A stretch of DNA of 64,000 bases from Sipunculus nudus (taxonomy: Eukaryota > Annelida > Sipuncula > Golfingiida > Sipunculidae): assembly GCA_026874595.1 (NCBI GenBank), contig CM049312.1:64200929-64264928 (forward strand), given 5' to 3'. Each line of letters starts with the position of its first letter. The first letter of the stretch is position 1. Below are positions 1 to 12,925 of this stretch, piece after piece. A program made the translations under genes and the position numbers. Below the pieces are notes generated by a model. The model was given only the letters and a program-made list of their open reading frames with translations, had not been told where the DNA came from and made no database searches.

Positions 1-1700
1 GTATAATTTATTACATACGAGTGCGTATTATGGTACTCATAATATGCAGCGATATAAAAACAGACTGGACTAACCAGTAAATACTTGGTCTCGCTGGACT
101 ATGAAAGGGACAGTGGTACTTTATTTAATATTTAATAAGATTCACCGATTTCCAAAAGAACGTTATATCTTCTTATTTGATGGAGTGTGATAAAAGCATG
201 TACTGACTTGTCCTGTCAAAGTCATCATAGGAGAAACCTGGCACGAGGGTCGTTGCTTTTGTACCAGTCTCATCGATGTGCAGGGACAGCTGGGTCAGCC
301 TAAAACACAAGAATCATATATTCTGAAATGCATGAATTATGAGAGACCTTTCTTAACTTTAATAAGGAGACTGACAGGTTTTAGCTAGGACTCTTTTTTT
401 ACAAACATTAGCGTCTGGTTTCCATGTAAATTCAATGTAAACTTAGCGTTGCAAGTTCGCTTCAGACATTTTCATGCTTGACATGGTTGTAACTTCTCTG
501 ACGCTGTCACTTGGCCAGGTGTGATTCTCTTTGTAAAATTATTACGTATCCTGTCTTTGTCTCCTTGTACAAAAGACCTTTGATTAGTGGGTATCACACG
601 TTCCAAATCTGAACTGCGCCTATTCACTACAACTCGGTATTTTATCATTATATAAGACCTTACCCATTACGGAACGGGCTTGATCGTGTGCAAGTAAAAA
701 CTACCACATGTATCACGATAATGTTTTGAAATGTCGGGCACATAACTGGGACATATATCAACACGTAGCTATCAAGCGTACAGCCGTGATATGCAACCAT
801 TTCATTTATTCTGATGTAGGGAGCTTCCTCAACCGATCTTTCCAAGGGCGGGTAAGGGGGTGGGGGATGGGGTGGGGGTAGAGCTTTTTTATGAAATCCA
901 GGGAAAAAGAGCATCACACGTTTGATACCGAATATAGCGTCTGATTTGATTAGAGTATACTTGTTTAAATGTTCCAGATTGCACCACTAAGGCAGAAATT
1001 TCTCATATTTTCTGTTATCAATATATGCAAACTCTACATAGCTAGGCGGTTGTCCGGTGCTTGGTCTGGAACTCACGCCATTTCAAGGGCAATTTCTGTC
1101 GCTCCCCTGGTTTAAATCACGAGCGCAGCTGATAACTAAAATGCGTTTCCATACAGATGTCTAACCCATCGGTAGTATCATAAGAATAAATTGTTATATT
1201 ACATACCTTTCTCAGTTTTGTATGAATTATGTTCACCTGTAATATCTTATCGTTTGCAAAGACTCTAGACCTTCCAATAGTTACCTCATATTCAATCAAT
1301 GGTCATTTCATGTGAGACCCCCCCCCCCCACCCCCATCCGAAATTGAAAATCTCCCATCGGCCTATGTTTACATCAGGCCTACTAAAGTTTTCCAGACAT
1401 AGATTTTCCTTAAGCGTCATGATGAAATAAAATATGCCAGGTAAAATAATACAAACCGTGTAAGTATATAATGTTCTTTTTCACTTTAGCTCTAAATATA
1501 TGAAAAGAATATGAACAAGCTCCATCAGTCTGAGCATTAGTAGCAATGAGTTGAAAGTTCTTGGATGTATTTATGGTAGTCTTATAAGGCCTGTATAGAA
1601 GGCCTAAGTTTGTGTATATACATATATAATCGTGTTGATATATTAGCTGCAAGTATATATATATTCACGTATCAGAAGTGACTCGTCATCTTGGATTGTG
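1..1700. other. AT-rich sequence without a recognisable gene
   Basis: No open frame here has recognisable protein character. There is a C-run at about 1319-1331 and short (TA)n tracts at about 1613-1665. Positions about 182-243 resemble 59087-59150 (shared words around GTCAAAGTCATCATA), so both are copies of a dispersed repeat. Nothing else is seen. Confidence 0.5.
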
Positions 1701-2620
1701 TCATTCATCAAAGGACTTGAAAAAGTGAGACAGGGCACAAATTGTATCTGTGTGGCCTAGAATTTCTAATGTAACACTTTAAAATGTCCTAGGAATCCTG
1801 AAATTAGGTCACTATGACCTATATTTTGTGACCTACAGGAGAAAGATGTCATGTAAGCACCTTGACAGTCAGATTGGGCAAAAATTGTATCCATTAGGCC
1901 TTCATTATCATTAGAATATCATTAGAATCTTCTAACATAAAATTCAATAAGGTCCAAGGCAAATGTCCTTTGAAACCTGAAATTAGGTCATGGTGACCTA
2001 TATTCTGTGACCCATGGCTATGAGCACCCAGGCAGACGAGGCACATATTGTATCAATTGGGCCTCGAATTTTCTGACAAAACATTCAGGGAGGTCCTATG
2101 CAAATGTCCTAGGGAACCTAAAATTAGGTCACTGAAACATATTTTGTACTCATGAACCGAAAACATGATTTTGAGCACCCAGACAGTCCGATGCGTCACA
2201 AATTGTATCAATTAGGCCGAAAATGGTTTTGGGCTTCCAGACAATCAGACGGGGCACACATTGCATTCATTGGGCCTAGAATCGTCTATCATGACATCCA
2301 AGTTCGTCCTGGGGAAATATCCTTGGAAACATGAAATTAGATCATGGTGTCCTCTATTCTGCAGCCTTTAAGAAAAATATGTCATATTAGCACAAATCGT
2401 GTCTGTTAAGTCCAGAGTTTTCTAACATAAACGCATAAACACCAGGGAGATTCTAAGCACATCTTTTTTGATACCTGAAATTAGGTCACAAATTGCATGC
2501 ATTAGGCCTTTTATCTTCTAAAGAAACATCAAGGGAGGTTAAAGTCAAATCTCTTTGGAAACCAGATATTGTCATGGTGAACCGGCTATATTCTATGCGC
2601 TTGTCAAGAATATAAAGGCG
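1700..2620. repeat. Degenerate tandem repeat, ~130-165 bp unit, block 1
   Basis: Units recur with the order GGCACAAATTGTATC, TTAGGCCTAGAATTTTCT, then GAAATTAGGTCACTGTGACC and TATATTCTGTGACC. Copies of the AATTGTAT word occur near 1739, 1876, 2047 and 2200, with weaker ones near 2260, 2394 and 2484. Divergence between units is high, so the array is old. Short open frames in it (for example 2152-2334) are repeat artefacts. A second block lies at about 3780-4370, and one isolated unit-like stretch at about 8490-8780. Confidence 0.7.
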
Positions 2621-2974
2621 TGTTGGTTAGATAATATTCATTTTAATCTGTTTATTCATATAATTTATGTTATTTTTTTGTATGTGGTTAATATTTCTAT
2701 TTAGTATGTCTGTTCCCGATAATGGGCTTGTGTACAGCTGTTCAGTGTAGTCCAGCATGTAACAGGCACCATATGGTCAAGTACCACACCATTAATTAAG
2801 GCAGTGGACAGTACTGTCCCAGTGACAGAATACATTAAGCTTGATTTGTTGCTACTCTTATATGAAAGGGATTTTGGGTGGGGTGACATTTCCTTAAGAT
2901 GGTGTTTCCTTTGAACTTAGTTAATGTTTCTATAGATAAATGGTTGGGATAACGCCTGGGAACCAGAGGGTTCC

Positions 2975-3075
2975 TTCTTTCTTATTGGTTAGTCTTTAGT
3001 GATTCAAGGCGGGCATAAACTTGCCAATCAAAAGGTAAATAATCTATAAAAGACCACGATCATCCAGAAGGGAAG
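2975..3075 (+). promoter_or_regulatory. Candidate core promoter (CCAAT-like boxes and TATA box)
   Basis: ATTGGTTAG near 2984 and GCCAATC near 3024 are CCAAT-type boxes on opposite strands. A canonical TATAAAAG follows near 3046, and plausible initiation sequence lies about 25-30 bp downstream. No gene follows: the next sequence is a 67-bp tandem repeat and a (TA)n tract. It may be the promoter of a lost gene, of an LTR, or chance. Confidence 0.3.
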
Positions 3076-3243
3076 CGCTCACATTTAGACCACCACCAGC
3101 AAAAATTCAAGAGTGATATGAGTGGCCACAGGAAGCTAAAATGGACCTAAGTAATTATAACGTGAAACCAAGCTAAAAGGAATAAAATACATCAGAAGTG
3201 ATACGGTGCAACAAACAGGAATATTTATATATATATATGTGTG

Positions 3244-3246
<3 letters not shown>

Positions 3247-3291
<45 letters not shown>
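3247..3291. repeat. (TA)n microsatellite
   Basis: Uninterrupted AT dinucleotide run, preceded by a shorter (TA)n-GTGTG stretch from about 3228. The Tyr/Ile-repeat open frame on the minus strand here is a translation of the microsatellite, not a gene. Confidence 0.95.
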
Positions 3292-3295
<4 letters not shown>

Positions 3296-3310
3296 CTATT
3301 GTGTGTGAGA

Positions 3311-3490
3311 CTGGAATAACTTTTATATTTGACTCTCAAATGGACTTACTCATGAAAGGAAATATACAAGTGCTAAACTGGAATAACTTTTATATTTGAC
3401 TCACAGATGGATTTACTCATGGATGGAGATATACAAGTGCTAAACTGAAAAACTTTTATATTTGAATCATATACGGATTTACCCAGGGGA
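3311..3490. repeat. 67-bp tandem repeat, about 2.5 units
   Basis: CTGGAATAACTTTTATATTT starts at 3311 and 3378, and a variant (CTGAAAAACTTTTATATTT) at 3445, giving a constant 67-bp period. Each unit also carries GGATTTACTCATGGA-like and ATATACAAGTGCTAAA words. The third unit is cut off near 3490. Confidence 0.85.
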
Positions 3491-3779
3491 GAAACACAAA
3501 CAATGGACATTCGACAATAAGGTTAGCCTGGTTAGGGTAAAAGAATAGATATGGACTTAGTGATGATACATTCATATGTGCATTTTACAGTTTAATAGTT
3601 TTAAATGTATTATTATCTCTGGTTGTCAGTATAATTATATACTTATATAATCACAATCCTGGGTTGTTCTTTCTCAAATGTGGAGTGTGCTGTACAATCG
3701 GAAGCCCAAAAACTTGTTCAGTGTCCTCTTTAATCGATTTGATTAATAAATCTAGAGCAACACTTGACAGCGTTATGAG

Positions 3780-4370
3780 CCAAACAATTATAAATTTGAA
3801 CATCCAGACGGACCAGGTACAAATTGTATTTAATCTGAAATTAGGTAACTTCATTCATATATGTCAAATGCAGTCAGATAGGACACAAATTGTATCCTTA
3901 AGCCCTAAATTCTCCAACACAAAATCCTGGGAGATCTTGGCAATTCCCACTGGAAACCTGCACGTTACAGGCCAAAAACATGATTTGAGTACCTTTAACG
4001 TCAGATGGGTACAAATTGAATGCAATTAGCCTAAGTCCTAAGCAAATCTCGTGTAAAATTTTAAATTAGGTCATGGAAACCTGTATTCTGCAAGCTACTG
4101 GCCAGAAATATGATTTTGAGCAGTCAGACAGGGCACATATTGTATCCATTAGCCCGAGACTTTTCTAAAATGACATTCAGGAAAAGCCTTGGCAATTCTC
4201 CTTGAAAACCTGAAATTGGGTCATAGTGACCTATATTCTGCGAGCTATGGACGGATATATGATTTTGAGCACCAAGACAGACAGGGTATACATTGTATCC
4301 ATTTTCTTGAGAACTCTGTGAAATCCAGGGGTTTCATGGGTAGGTCTCCTATGAATCCTGATTTTTTTTT
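3780..4370. repeat. Degenerate tandem repeat, ~130-165 bp unit, block 2
   Basis: Same unit as the block at 1.7-2.6 kb: GGACCAGGTACAAATTGTAT near 3808, then ACAAATTGTATCC near 3885, ACAAATTGAATGC near 4010, CATATTGTATCC near 4135 and ACATTGTATCC near 4286, each followed by the GAAATTAGGTCA / CCTATATTCTG section. The two blocks were probably one array split by the 2.64-3.78 kb sequence. The 121-residue plus-strand frame at 3664-4029 is made of this repeat and is not a gene. Confidence 0.65.
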
Positions 4371-4428
4371 TTTTTATTTTCTGTACATTTTTCAACATAG
4401 TAACATAACCCATAGGCTATTCTTACAG

Positions 4429-4431
<3 letters not shown>

Positions 4432-4473
<42 letters not shown>
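4432..4473. repeat. (TA)n microsatellite
   Basis: Pure AT dinucleotide run of about 42 bp. Confidence 0.95.
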
Positions 4474-4475
<2 letters not shown>

Positions 4476-4555
4476 GTACAAGGAAGTACATAACATTATA
4501 TGCACTGAATAAAAATATGAAACATATACAGAAAGAAGGAATGAAAAATGAAAGT

Positions 4556-6192
4556 TCAGGCTATACCTTTTACAAAATCGGTTAATAATAAATCAGTTAG
4601 CGTTTTAACCTTATCGGGGGTCAAATGTGAGGTATATATTCCATCTTTGCATTCTATCAATTCTGACAGTAAATTTAAATTAATGGATGTTGTTACCATC
4701 ATCAACTGTCTCTTAAGTCTCTTTATATTTCTAATGTCGCGCTGTATCCTATGGTAGTGCATCTGACTTTCCAGATATCGTAAGTTGCCTCCAAGTACAA
4801 CAATTGAGATATAATTAGCTCTCCTTGTCAGAAATTTTACAAAGTCATTTGCAATATCCTTCATGTACAGAAATAAATTTATAAAACATGAGCACATTTA
4901 TACAAACGGTGTGTTCCTCTATGATATGGTCAGACTGTAGAATAGATCTTCCATCTGATTTGCCAGTTTTTAAATGATTTACAGCCATCCTTACGTCGGA
5001 TACTACAATGTTGAGAGTGTCCTTTTGTGATGTGTTTTTGAATGCTTGATTAACAATATTATTTAGATTCTCCGCTTCACCTGGAAGGCTACTATATAAG
5101 TGTCTGTATTTTTCATCGAAGTGATTCGCAATATCTGTACTAGTAAATTTATTATCAACAGTCCTTGTCTGTGAAGGGCAACCAGATTTCATCTTCTTTA
5201 CTTTGCTCCATAAGTCTCTGTCACGACTATTATTTATCATGTCTGCCATACGTTGCTTACGTAGGTTATTCTCTTGTCTTTGGCAGTTTCCCAATATTCT
5301 GGAATATTCTGCCCTGGTCATACGTCTAATAACAGCCACATGTCCTGTATTTGTGCGACCATTCTGTATCCTTAGCCAGTGCCAGAAGGACTATCCTTTG
5401 ATTGGGTTTACTGTCTCCGACTAGCATGGTATTTGTTTGTATTCTTCATGGTAGCCACTTGGAACATGCATCTACACATTTTTGAACGATGTCTGCACGT
5501 AGCTAATCTATATGTTTTGTGTGTCTGTTATGAACAGGTATTGTTGGAACAAAAAATCACTAGAATTATTTGTTTTTTTCTAAATTTATATCGACTGTGT
5601 TTTTGTATCCCTGAATCGCACCCTCAGTTGCGTTAAACCATTCAACCTGATCACGTTTAGGGTAACTATCACAATTAACTCAGTATTTTTCAACACGAAT
5701 ATCACATTTCCTAACCACCGGATTATGATTAGAGGCATTCGATGGGTAAACTTTAATTTCCATATGACAAACTGATTTATAAATATCACATGAGCAGATG
5801 AAGTAATCAAGGAAGGAAGTACCCTCTCCTTCACAATTCCTGTAAGTCTTAACAGCCACACCCTGCGGGCTATTCTAAGCCAAATGTAGATTGTTATTAG
5901 GACAGAAGTGGGTTAAGTACCTTGTATGACTATTATGCCGGAAAAGGTCCACATTACAGTCACAAGCAATAATAATGGGATTTGCAATATAAATTTCGAG
6001 TGCTTGCTGAAGCTTATTTATATTGTCAAGAAATTCCTTATTAGCATCAGTTTTGGAATGGTTATCACACGTTAAGTATATACAAATTAATATTACAGTA
6101 GAATCATCTGACAGTCTCAGAGATACTGCGCATAAGCGATTTGACCCATTATAAAAAAAAGATTTAACATTAATAAAAGAAATGAGCACCAA
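4556..6192 (-). mobile_element. Decayed LINE (non-LTR retrotransposon), endonuclease plus start of RT
   Basis: Read on the minus strand, 6192-5875 encodes an AP-endonuclease-like segment (IIIACDCNVDL, resembling the usual GDFN strand). A frame-shifted continuation carries SNHNPVV near 5700-5740, where active elements usually have SDHxPV. Then 5339-4845 encodes the linker and start of a reverse transcriptase (HLKTGKSDG followed by SDHII), as in CR1-like and related elements. The RT palm with its YADD box is not found downstream. The 4897-4556 frame is not recognisable and may be unrelated. Frames shift at least twice, so the copy is dead. Clade assignment is uncertain. Confidence 0.75.
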
Positions 6193-6199
6193 GTCAAAT

Positions 6200-7440
6200 T
6201 TAGCTGACCGTCATGGCCCATGGGCCACTGGTTTTGTATTTTCGAAGCTCACACGGCATCATGTATAAAATTTATACATACTGAATATTTGGGCGTTTTC
6301 ATTAGAGAATCAATTTCCTATTTATGCATCCATGTCCATTCAACAGATATTTTATCCTCCTCGAGGGATGGTCACCACGTTACGTTTTCAAAAGTAATTC
6401 TAAAAAAAATATTGTCACGGCTTCAATTGAAATTATAATATCTATTTGCCCCTAAGCCGTTTAATTCGGATGGCCACCGTAATGGTATCACGACATTGTA
6501 TCAATCATGCCACTCTATTTTCACAACATATTCAAGTAAATAGTTCAAAAGCGCACACGCGGCGACACTTTCACAATTTTTCAGTTTTAATCCCGGGAGG
6601 TGCGTCTAAGAACAAAGTGACATGACATACCACGTGAAGCTTGTCGTTTTATTTTTGGGCAAAAGTAACCGTAAACCATGACATCATATAAACCGTATTG
6701 CTTGTCTAACCTACTGTGGTGCGTTGCCTCACGGAGAACATGAAGTATATGTATTATCAAAAATATGGGCCCGGCTGATCTGAGTATATGTGTATATGAT
6801 ATCACTGATATGAAACTTGAATGACGTGTTTTTCTACGCATGCCAGGCCTTTATATCCGAGTGATAACTTGCGTGTCCTGTTAATAATACGTTATCTTTA
6901 CCAACCGTAAGAAGAAAACCATAACGAGATAATAACACGCATGTTAGAACGAATTATTTTAGGGTTCGGGGAAAAAGCATACTCTTCTTAGTGTTCAAGA
7001 CTTCCAAACAAAATGCCGCATCAATAAAAAGAATAAAAATTTGTCCGCCATTCCAATAAACGTTTTCATTATTTTGCAAACTATTGAATACGAATGTTTG
7101 CCGTCCAGATTGATTTCCTGAATTGCATTCTTCCCTGGGCATTTTCCTTAGTTGAACCTGATAGGTGGCGCTGTCTGCTTTATTTAAGCATAATGACTGT
7201 TTTCTTAGAATGTCCCTTTTAGAATTCCCTTTTGACAATCTTTAAAAAGTGTTTAAAAAGCGCTATGCAAAAACAATGTTATGTATAGCACCAATCTTCC
7301 TGTAAAAATACAGGCATAGGTAATTATGCCAATTATTTAGCAAAGCGGGTTGGATTTATTCAGTGTTCAACAGGTATGTGCTGTGTATTTGTATGTGTGA
7401 CCTATATTTCAATTTATCATTTTCCAAGTAATTTATATAT
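6200..7440. other. Intergenic sequence, nothing recognised
   Basis: No recognisable coding region, RNA gene or repeat array on either strand. Several short open frames have no domain character. Confidence 0.45.
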
Positions 7441-7469
7441 TAGTATTTTCAGGAATTCCCTTTTAGTTA

Positions 7470-7650
7470 ATCAGGAGTCGCTGCGGCAGATGCAGAAGAT
7501 AGAAGATACAATCACCTGTAGCATCTGTCAGGAGAGGAAGAAAGACGTAGTGTTTCAATGTGGGCACACCGCATACAATTCTTGTGCAAAGAAATTGGCA
7601 GATTGCTACATGTGAAGAAAACGTATCTCTCTATATAAGTTATTTGTTTA
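7470..7650 (+). pseudogene. Broken RING-finger exon, Mind bomb-type E3 ligase C-terminus
   Basis: The frame reads a short helical lead-in (SLRQMQKIEDTITC), then CSIC at 7516-7527 and a CGHTAYNSC block. RING fingers of this type bind two zinc ions and recruit a ubiquitin E2. Two ligands are lost. Where CGHxxC is expected, the Cys is Tyr (TAC, 7574-7576). The final Cys pair is cut by TGA at 7613-7615, after which the same frame continues with RKRIS-like residues, as expected after a RING. No ankyrin or MIB/HERC2 exons lie upstream in the window. It is most likely a processed or exon-duplicated fragment. A possible splice acceptor (TTTTCAG) lies near 7452. XIAP-like RING fingers are the main alternative. 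Confidence 0.6.
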
Positions 7651-7910
7651 TAAGAAATTAGATAATCCCGATCGTTATCGTTTCCGTCAACCAACAAGAG
7701 TTCATTTGAACATTGGCTTATACTAGATAGGAAGAGGATACCTGTTTTACCCTGTAAGATAGCCCGATGTTTCACTAATTTTCTTTATAGTCGATAATTT
7801 TGGAATGAAAAAAGCATCACTGATCATACATTTGAGATATCAGAAATGGTACCACGCTTATATTTTCTTAAATACCTATGCCCAAATATTAACAAACCAA
7901 TGCATGTATG

Positions 7911-7957
<47 letters not shown>

Positions 7958-9130
7958 CAAATATAATATTTTAGGACTTGAGCACTTTGTTATACTGGGG
8001 CAGTTTTCCAGAGGAAACTTTGCGCGGGAGGAAATTTTAACCGGGCTCTTTGTTTCAGGGGTCTGTGTGTGTGGTGAGTAGGCGGGTGGGCATCTCCGTT
8101 TTGCCTTGCTCAAAGTAATCGTCCATATAACATTTTCTTAGCGTACAATGCTCAGAGCACGGTCCTGTTTCTCCTTAACATGATGTAGTTACATCGTATT
8201 GATTCATGTAAGTTGCCGATATTTCGAAATTATGTGTGACTGTGTGACAATTTATTTTTTTCTGTTCTTGCTCCTAGTTCAGTAGAACCTTGATCGAGGA
8301 ATGTCTCGATTTCAAGATCTGAACTGGTCACATACACTGTGATTCGTTTCTTGTTACCCCACGGATATGAATATGCTTGCGCTTCTACTACTAAATGTCT
8401 TATAATGTTATTTTGGTTTTTAGTTTAGATAAAATGGAAGAATGGAAAAGAGCCCAATACGTTACATCCAGTTATTGTATATTATATCTGTACCTAGAAA
8501 CCTTTAATTGAAGACCCATTGAGGTAAAAAATATCTTTGGAAACTGGAAGTTTGGTCACTGCGACGTATATACTCAGAGCTAGAATAATTAAACTTTGAT
8601 ACAAAAAATATATATTGATCATGAAGTGTTTCCTTATTTCCTGAAGACTGGTGGTGCCCCTAGTTTTTTTTTTTTTTTTTCTAATTTTTTCACTATTTTT
8701 GAGACCTTCAAATGAAACTGACCTGGAAACTTCTAACTGTGCATTCAGGTAAGTTTTAGGCAAATCTCTTTGGATCCTGAAATAAAATGTAATGCTGTGT
8801 GAATATTTGTCTTATAGATGGCTGCTGCTGCCTGGAGTTACGGTTGCCATTTTCAATTGCACATTTGAAAATGAATGTAAGACAACACATTTCTCAGTAG
8901 TATGCAGTCAAAAAATGTTTGAACTTCTTGAAGCACTATATTAAAATAACTACAAACGGGATAAAAGTTATATTGGAAATAAAACAAAAATTACAGTCAA
9001 GCCAACATCACACTTCATGTAGAGTGAATAGTGGGAAATGAGCTTTAACCTTAGCTCTTTTATCATTTTTATTTCCCTTGAAGTAGCCATGAAAGATAAC
9101 AAAACTTTTAAAACTGGTTAAACCAGCATT
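7640..9130. other. Intergenic sequence with microsatellite and one lone repeat unit
   Basis: Contains the (TA)n tract below and, at about 8490-8780, a single unit resembling the 130-165 bp tandem repeat of the first 4.4 kb (words such as AAATCTCTTTGGATCCTGAAA). No gene is recognised. Confidence 0.45.
7915..7957. repeat. (TA)n microsatellite
   Basis: Pure AT dinucleotide run after two TGTATGTA units. Confidence 0.95.
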
Positions 9131-9136
9131 TTTTAA

Positions 9137-11317
9137 TTAAAAAAGCAGAAATATACTTAAATATTTACAGAAGACAATTACCACTCGTGTCCATGCAAAA
9201 GACTGAATGTAATAAGTGTGTCTTTTACTTTCATTGTGTTCTTCTATATTTTGATGTATTTGCCCATAGTTCATGAAATTATTTTCCAAATTTGGATATA
9301 TATATTTATATATAAGCCACTTTTGAGCATACTTGTTACATATATCAATCATATTTTGTAGTCCGTCAGGGGATAAGGACATTAAAACAATGTCAGTAGC
9401 CTGCTCGGGGAACCAGAATTTAAATTATTATATTATAAATTATAAATTATTATATTATAAAGTTCCATATCCGGATTGACGAAGTTCAACTAATAGCTCG
9501 TTAATGTACTGCGAATAAAGCCAGGGGGAAAGTACACCACCCGGCCTAACAGACTGTCACACTGGAAACCATTTACTCATTTCACCACCGTAACAGACCA
9601 CACTTTCAATAGCTGTATATGCATTCATTATTAGTTTCCACATTTTTCATCGAAATCCAAAATCATACAATTTAATGAACAACCTTGAATGCCAAACCCA
9701 ATTGAATGCCTTGGAACTGTCAAGGAAACAAGAATAAACTTAAGATCCTCGCTCATAAGAAAAACTAACGGTCTCCTGAAGTACGGGTGAATCGCGCTCG
9801 GGCCTTTTTGGAATGCGCACTGCATAGGGTCAGGAAAATCATCCACCTGAATATGTGTTAATAAATACAGTTTTATTCTGGACAGAATGATAAACTCTAA
9901 CAGCTTATAAAGACAGAGAAGAAGGGTTATACCCCTGTAGTTATCTGGGTTTGAATGACTTTTTTGCCGGAATTTTGAGGGAAGTAATAACAACGCCTCT
10001 TTTCATACCACGCGGTATTACTTCTTTATGAAGAATACAGTTAAAAAGCAATGTAAAAAAAGTTTTACCCCATAATTGAAATGTTCATAAGCCATCGTAT
10101 CTTCCTGCCTTTTCTGCTTTCAGAGATTTTATTTTATTTTATCTTCCTCTGCAATTTTACTGTCCATTATTGGACAGAAAAAATTCGTTACATTCGGCTT
10201 TGCGTTTATGCAGTGCCTCCTCAATTTTCTCTCTAAACATGTTATCAAAGGGGTGTCATTATGGGTATAAAGCGAATGAAAATAGTCTGCCCAAGCATTA
10301 GCTGAATCTACAGGATTCCTATATGTAATATCCCCAAACTTAATTGGGGTAATTAGATCGCGACCTCGTTTGGCATGCCGGGCTCGTCGAATATGCGACC
10401 ATTATTTATCTCTGTCAACATCTGAACCTTGGTCAATGTTTCATACAGTTCCAAATCCTTATTTAAAAGGTACTGCCACATTTGTCGCCGAAAAGCCCTT
10501 TTAGCAGATTTGTATTTTACTTATAAATCATGTTCCATGCCCCTGGGGCAACCTTCACGTATCCAACAATGGCGTAAGGTAGTCATTTCTGACCATTTTG
10601 GCTTTATATGAAGAGAGTAACGTTTGCGCCGAACTACCCCTGTTCCTGCTATAGGTAACGCTGAAGTTAAATTGTCATAATATAAATTAAGATCTGCCTC
10701 TGAACAGTTCACTACATCGGGTTTTTCAATACGTTGGAGTCGTGTATTAAGAATATCATTATACTGACATCTGATTGACGAATCTCTCAGCTTTTTCCAA
10801 TCGAGCTTGTAATATCGCCACTTTTTCCTGGGGAGGGGGGTACACATATATTTAGTACACGTTACCACGGGCAAATGATCAGAAGTGTTAATAGTTTCAT
10901 CGTCTATAATTTTGCAATTAAATTCATTGACTCTCGACGTTGGAACTATAACGTGATCAATTAATGACCTATTATAGCCATTGTCATATGGGTTAGTGGA
11001 GTTAATTCATTATCTCTTAGAAACCTTTCAATGAGTTGTGACCTTGATGTGGAAGTTCTTTAATATCTAGGACCACTTACTTCACAGTTCAGGTCTCCGC
11101 AGAACATGACGTCACATGACACAGAATATTCCTGATAAATACTTTTCAGCTTATCAACATATTCTCTGAACAACTGTAATGGATAGTTTACGCTCGGCAA
11201 ATATAAACCAAACAAAAACAAAGGAAACGATCCCTGTCTGAAAATGGAAACGATTATCACGCGATCATCAGATATATCAGCAATCCGGGACACCTGTAAA
11301 GAAAGCGATTTTTCCAC
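9137..11317 (-). mobile_element. Decayed LINE, endonuclease and reverse transcriptase remnants
   Basis: On the minus strand the order is 5' endonuclease (11317-11060, ending CDVMFCGDLNCEVSG), a middle linker (10874-10521), then RT at 9993-9631 (NPDNYRGITLL, AFQKGPSAIHP). Further on, GGVLSPWLYSQYINELL lies near 9490-9560, and near 9400-9385 the active-site box reads QATDIVLM where YADDIVLM is expected, so a catalytic Asp is lost. It then continues LSPDGLQNMIDICNKYA. The gene is in at least five frame-shifted pieces. The element may extend to about 11.5 kb at its 5' side. This copy is inactive; CR1- or RTE-like clades are both possible. Confidence 0.8.
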
Positions 11318-11519
11318 AGTACTGCAAAACCACCCTTTCCTCTCCTGTATGGATCAAGCGGATTGAGAGATGCATCTGATACAGCATGAACAACGTATTT
11401 ATCGTGGTGTATTTAAGAAACTAAGATTAGCTGAAAACAGCCAGTGCTCGGCAATAAAACATATATCTATACTAAATCGGTCAAGTATAAAATAGCCCTT
11501 TTATAATTTTACAGTCAGA

Positions 11520-12920
11520 ATAAATCAGTGCAACTCTTCAAGGACTGTATATATACTACCACAGTGCAGACATTACCAGTTACCCTGCTGCCTCATTGCC
11601 GAATAACTCCTATGTTATGCAACATGTCACCTAGCAATCTCTGGCATGCACCATTAGAAATTACAATCATACCCTGGGGTGTAGGCCAGAAGTCCCCCTG
11701 GGCAGAAACCCCCACTTTTAAAAAGCCCCCCAGGTAAAAAGCCCCCTACCTTAATTATAAAGAGGACAAAACGATTCCTTATTAATCAGTTAAATGGTTT
11801 ATCATTGAAGATTATTTATGTAGAAGTGGATTTTTACGTAAAAAATAAAGTTCTAATACCTTTTTCTCGTAGAATAATAATGATGATAATTAAGACGACT
11901 GGCATAGGAAATACCTTCTGTTGAAATTGCTGTATCTATGCTGAGTTTAGGGCCAGAGTATATAACATATGATATAGGTCATATTAATTCTAATGATCCG
12001 TACGGATCAGCTGTCAATTGAATTAGGTGTTTATGAAGTTCATTGCGTTACAGTCTCTGACTGTAAATAGTATATTACACTGTTAAGGTGTGCCTTATAC
12101 CTCAAGACATTCCCCTTGTCACTGACCCATTGGGCCAGATAATCATTTTCCTCTAAAATTGGGTAGTCAATATGAAGTTTAACAACCCCAAATCTGCTTC
12201 TATATACTCTGGTCACCTTTGCGAAATCAATTTATTTGACATCTTTCCCCAACACTCCAATATCATCTGACTTCTCAATCATCCCTCTTGTTGTCTTGTT
12301 AATGCCCTGTAAAAGAAAAGAAGCTTTTGATATGTCATGGGATTGGGACAAATGCATATCAAAACCTGCATAGCATTAAGATCAGTAAATGTTAGAACTT
12401 CCACAAATAAATATAAAACTAAGAAAAAATAATTCTTTATGCAAAGTGGGACATGCTTTAACTTGAATGCAATGAAATAGCAATAGAAATAAATGTCCGA
12501 TGTCAAAAATCCTTTCATTACAAGGAGAATATATTTTAAACAGTGTTTGAGAAAAATTATTAATGCAATTTTATTAAAATGTAAGACTTCACATGAAAGA
12601 ATAGAGATACACATACCTGTTCTTCATAATTATCACGTGTTGATGTGTTTTCATCTTCGCCAGATGAATCTCTGTGGCTGTCCATTTCGTAGCTAGTACT
12701 GGGTGGCAATATATTTTCTTATTCTTCATCCTCTATGACATTTATTGCCGTGGGTGATGCTGGCAGTGGGTAAATCCAATGTGTTGGCTCATGCTGTTTT
12801 TTCTTTGTCTGAAAAGTTTAGACAGATATATAGGACACCCTTTTTAACATTGCAGCAAATTAATTTTTATACAAGTAATAAAAAAAATATACATCATCAA
12901 CCATTGGTCACTGTAAGAAT
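11520..12920. other. Intergenic sequence, nothing recognised
   Basis: C-rich direct words near 11690-11750 (AAAAAGCCCCCCAGG and AAAAAGCCCCCTACC) are a small local repeat. No domain is recognisable in the short open frames at 12279-12948. Confidence 0.45.
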
Positions 12921-12925
12921 AGTCA

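Noticed and set aside
3136-3339. Open frames made of Tyr-Ile repeats (also at 4189-4512, 7889-8113, 16006-16200, 18244-18929, 20743-21060)
   Set aside because: They translate (TA)n or (CA)n microsatellites.
3664-4029. 121-residue plus-strand open frame
   Set aside because: It lies within the degenerate tandem repeat and has no domain character.
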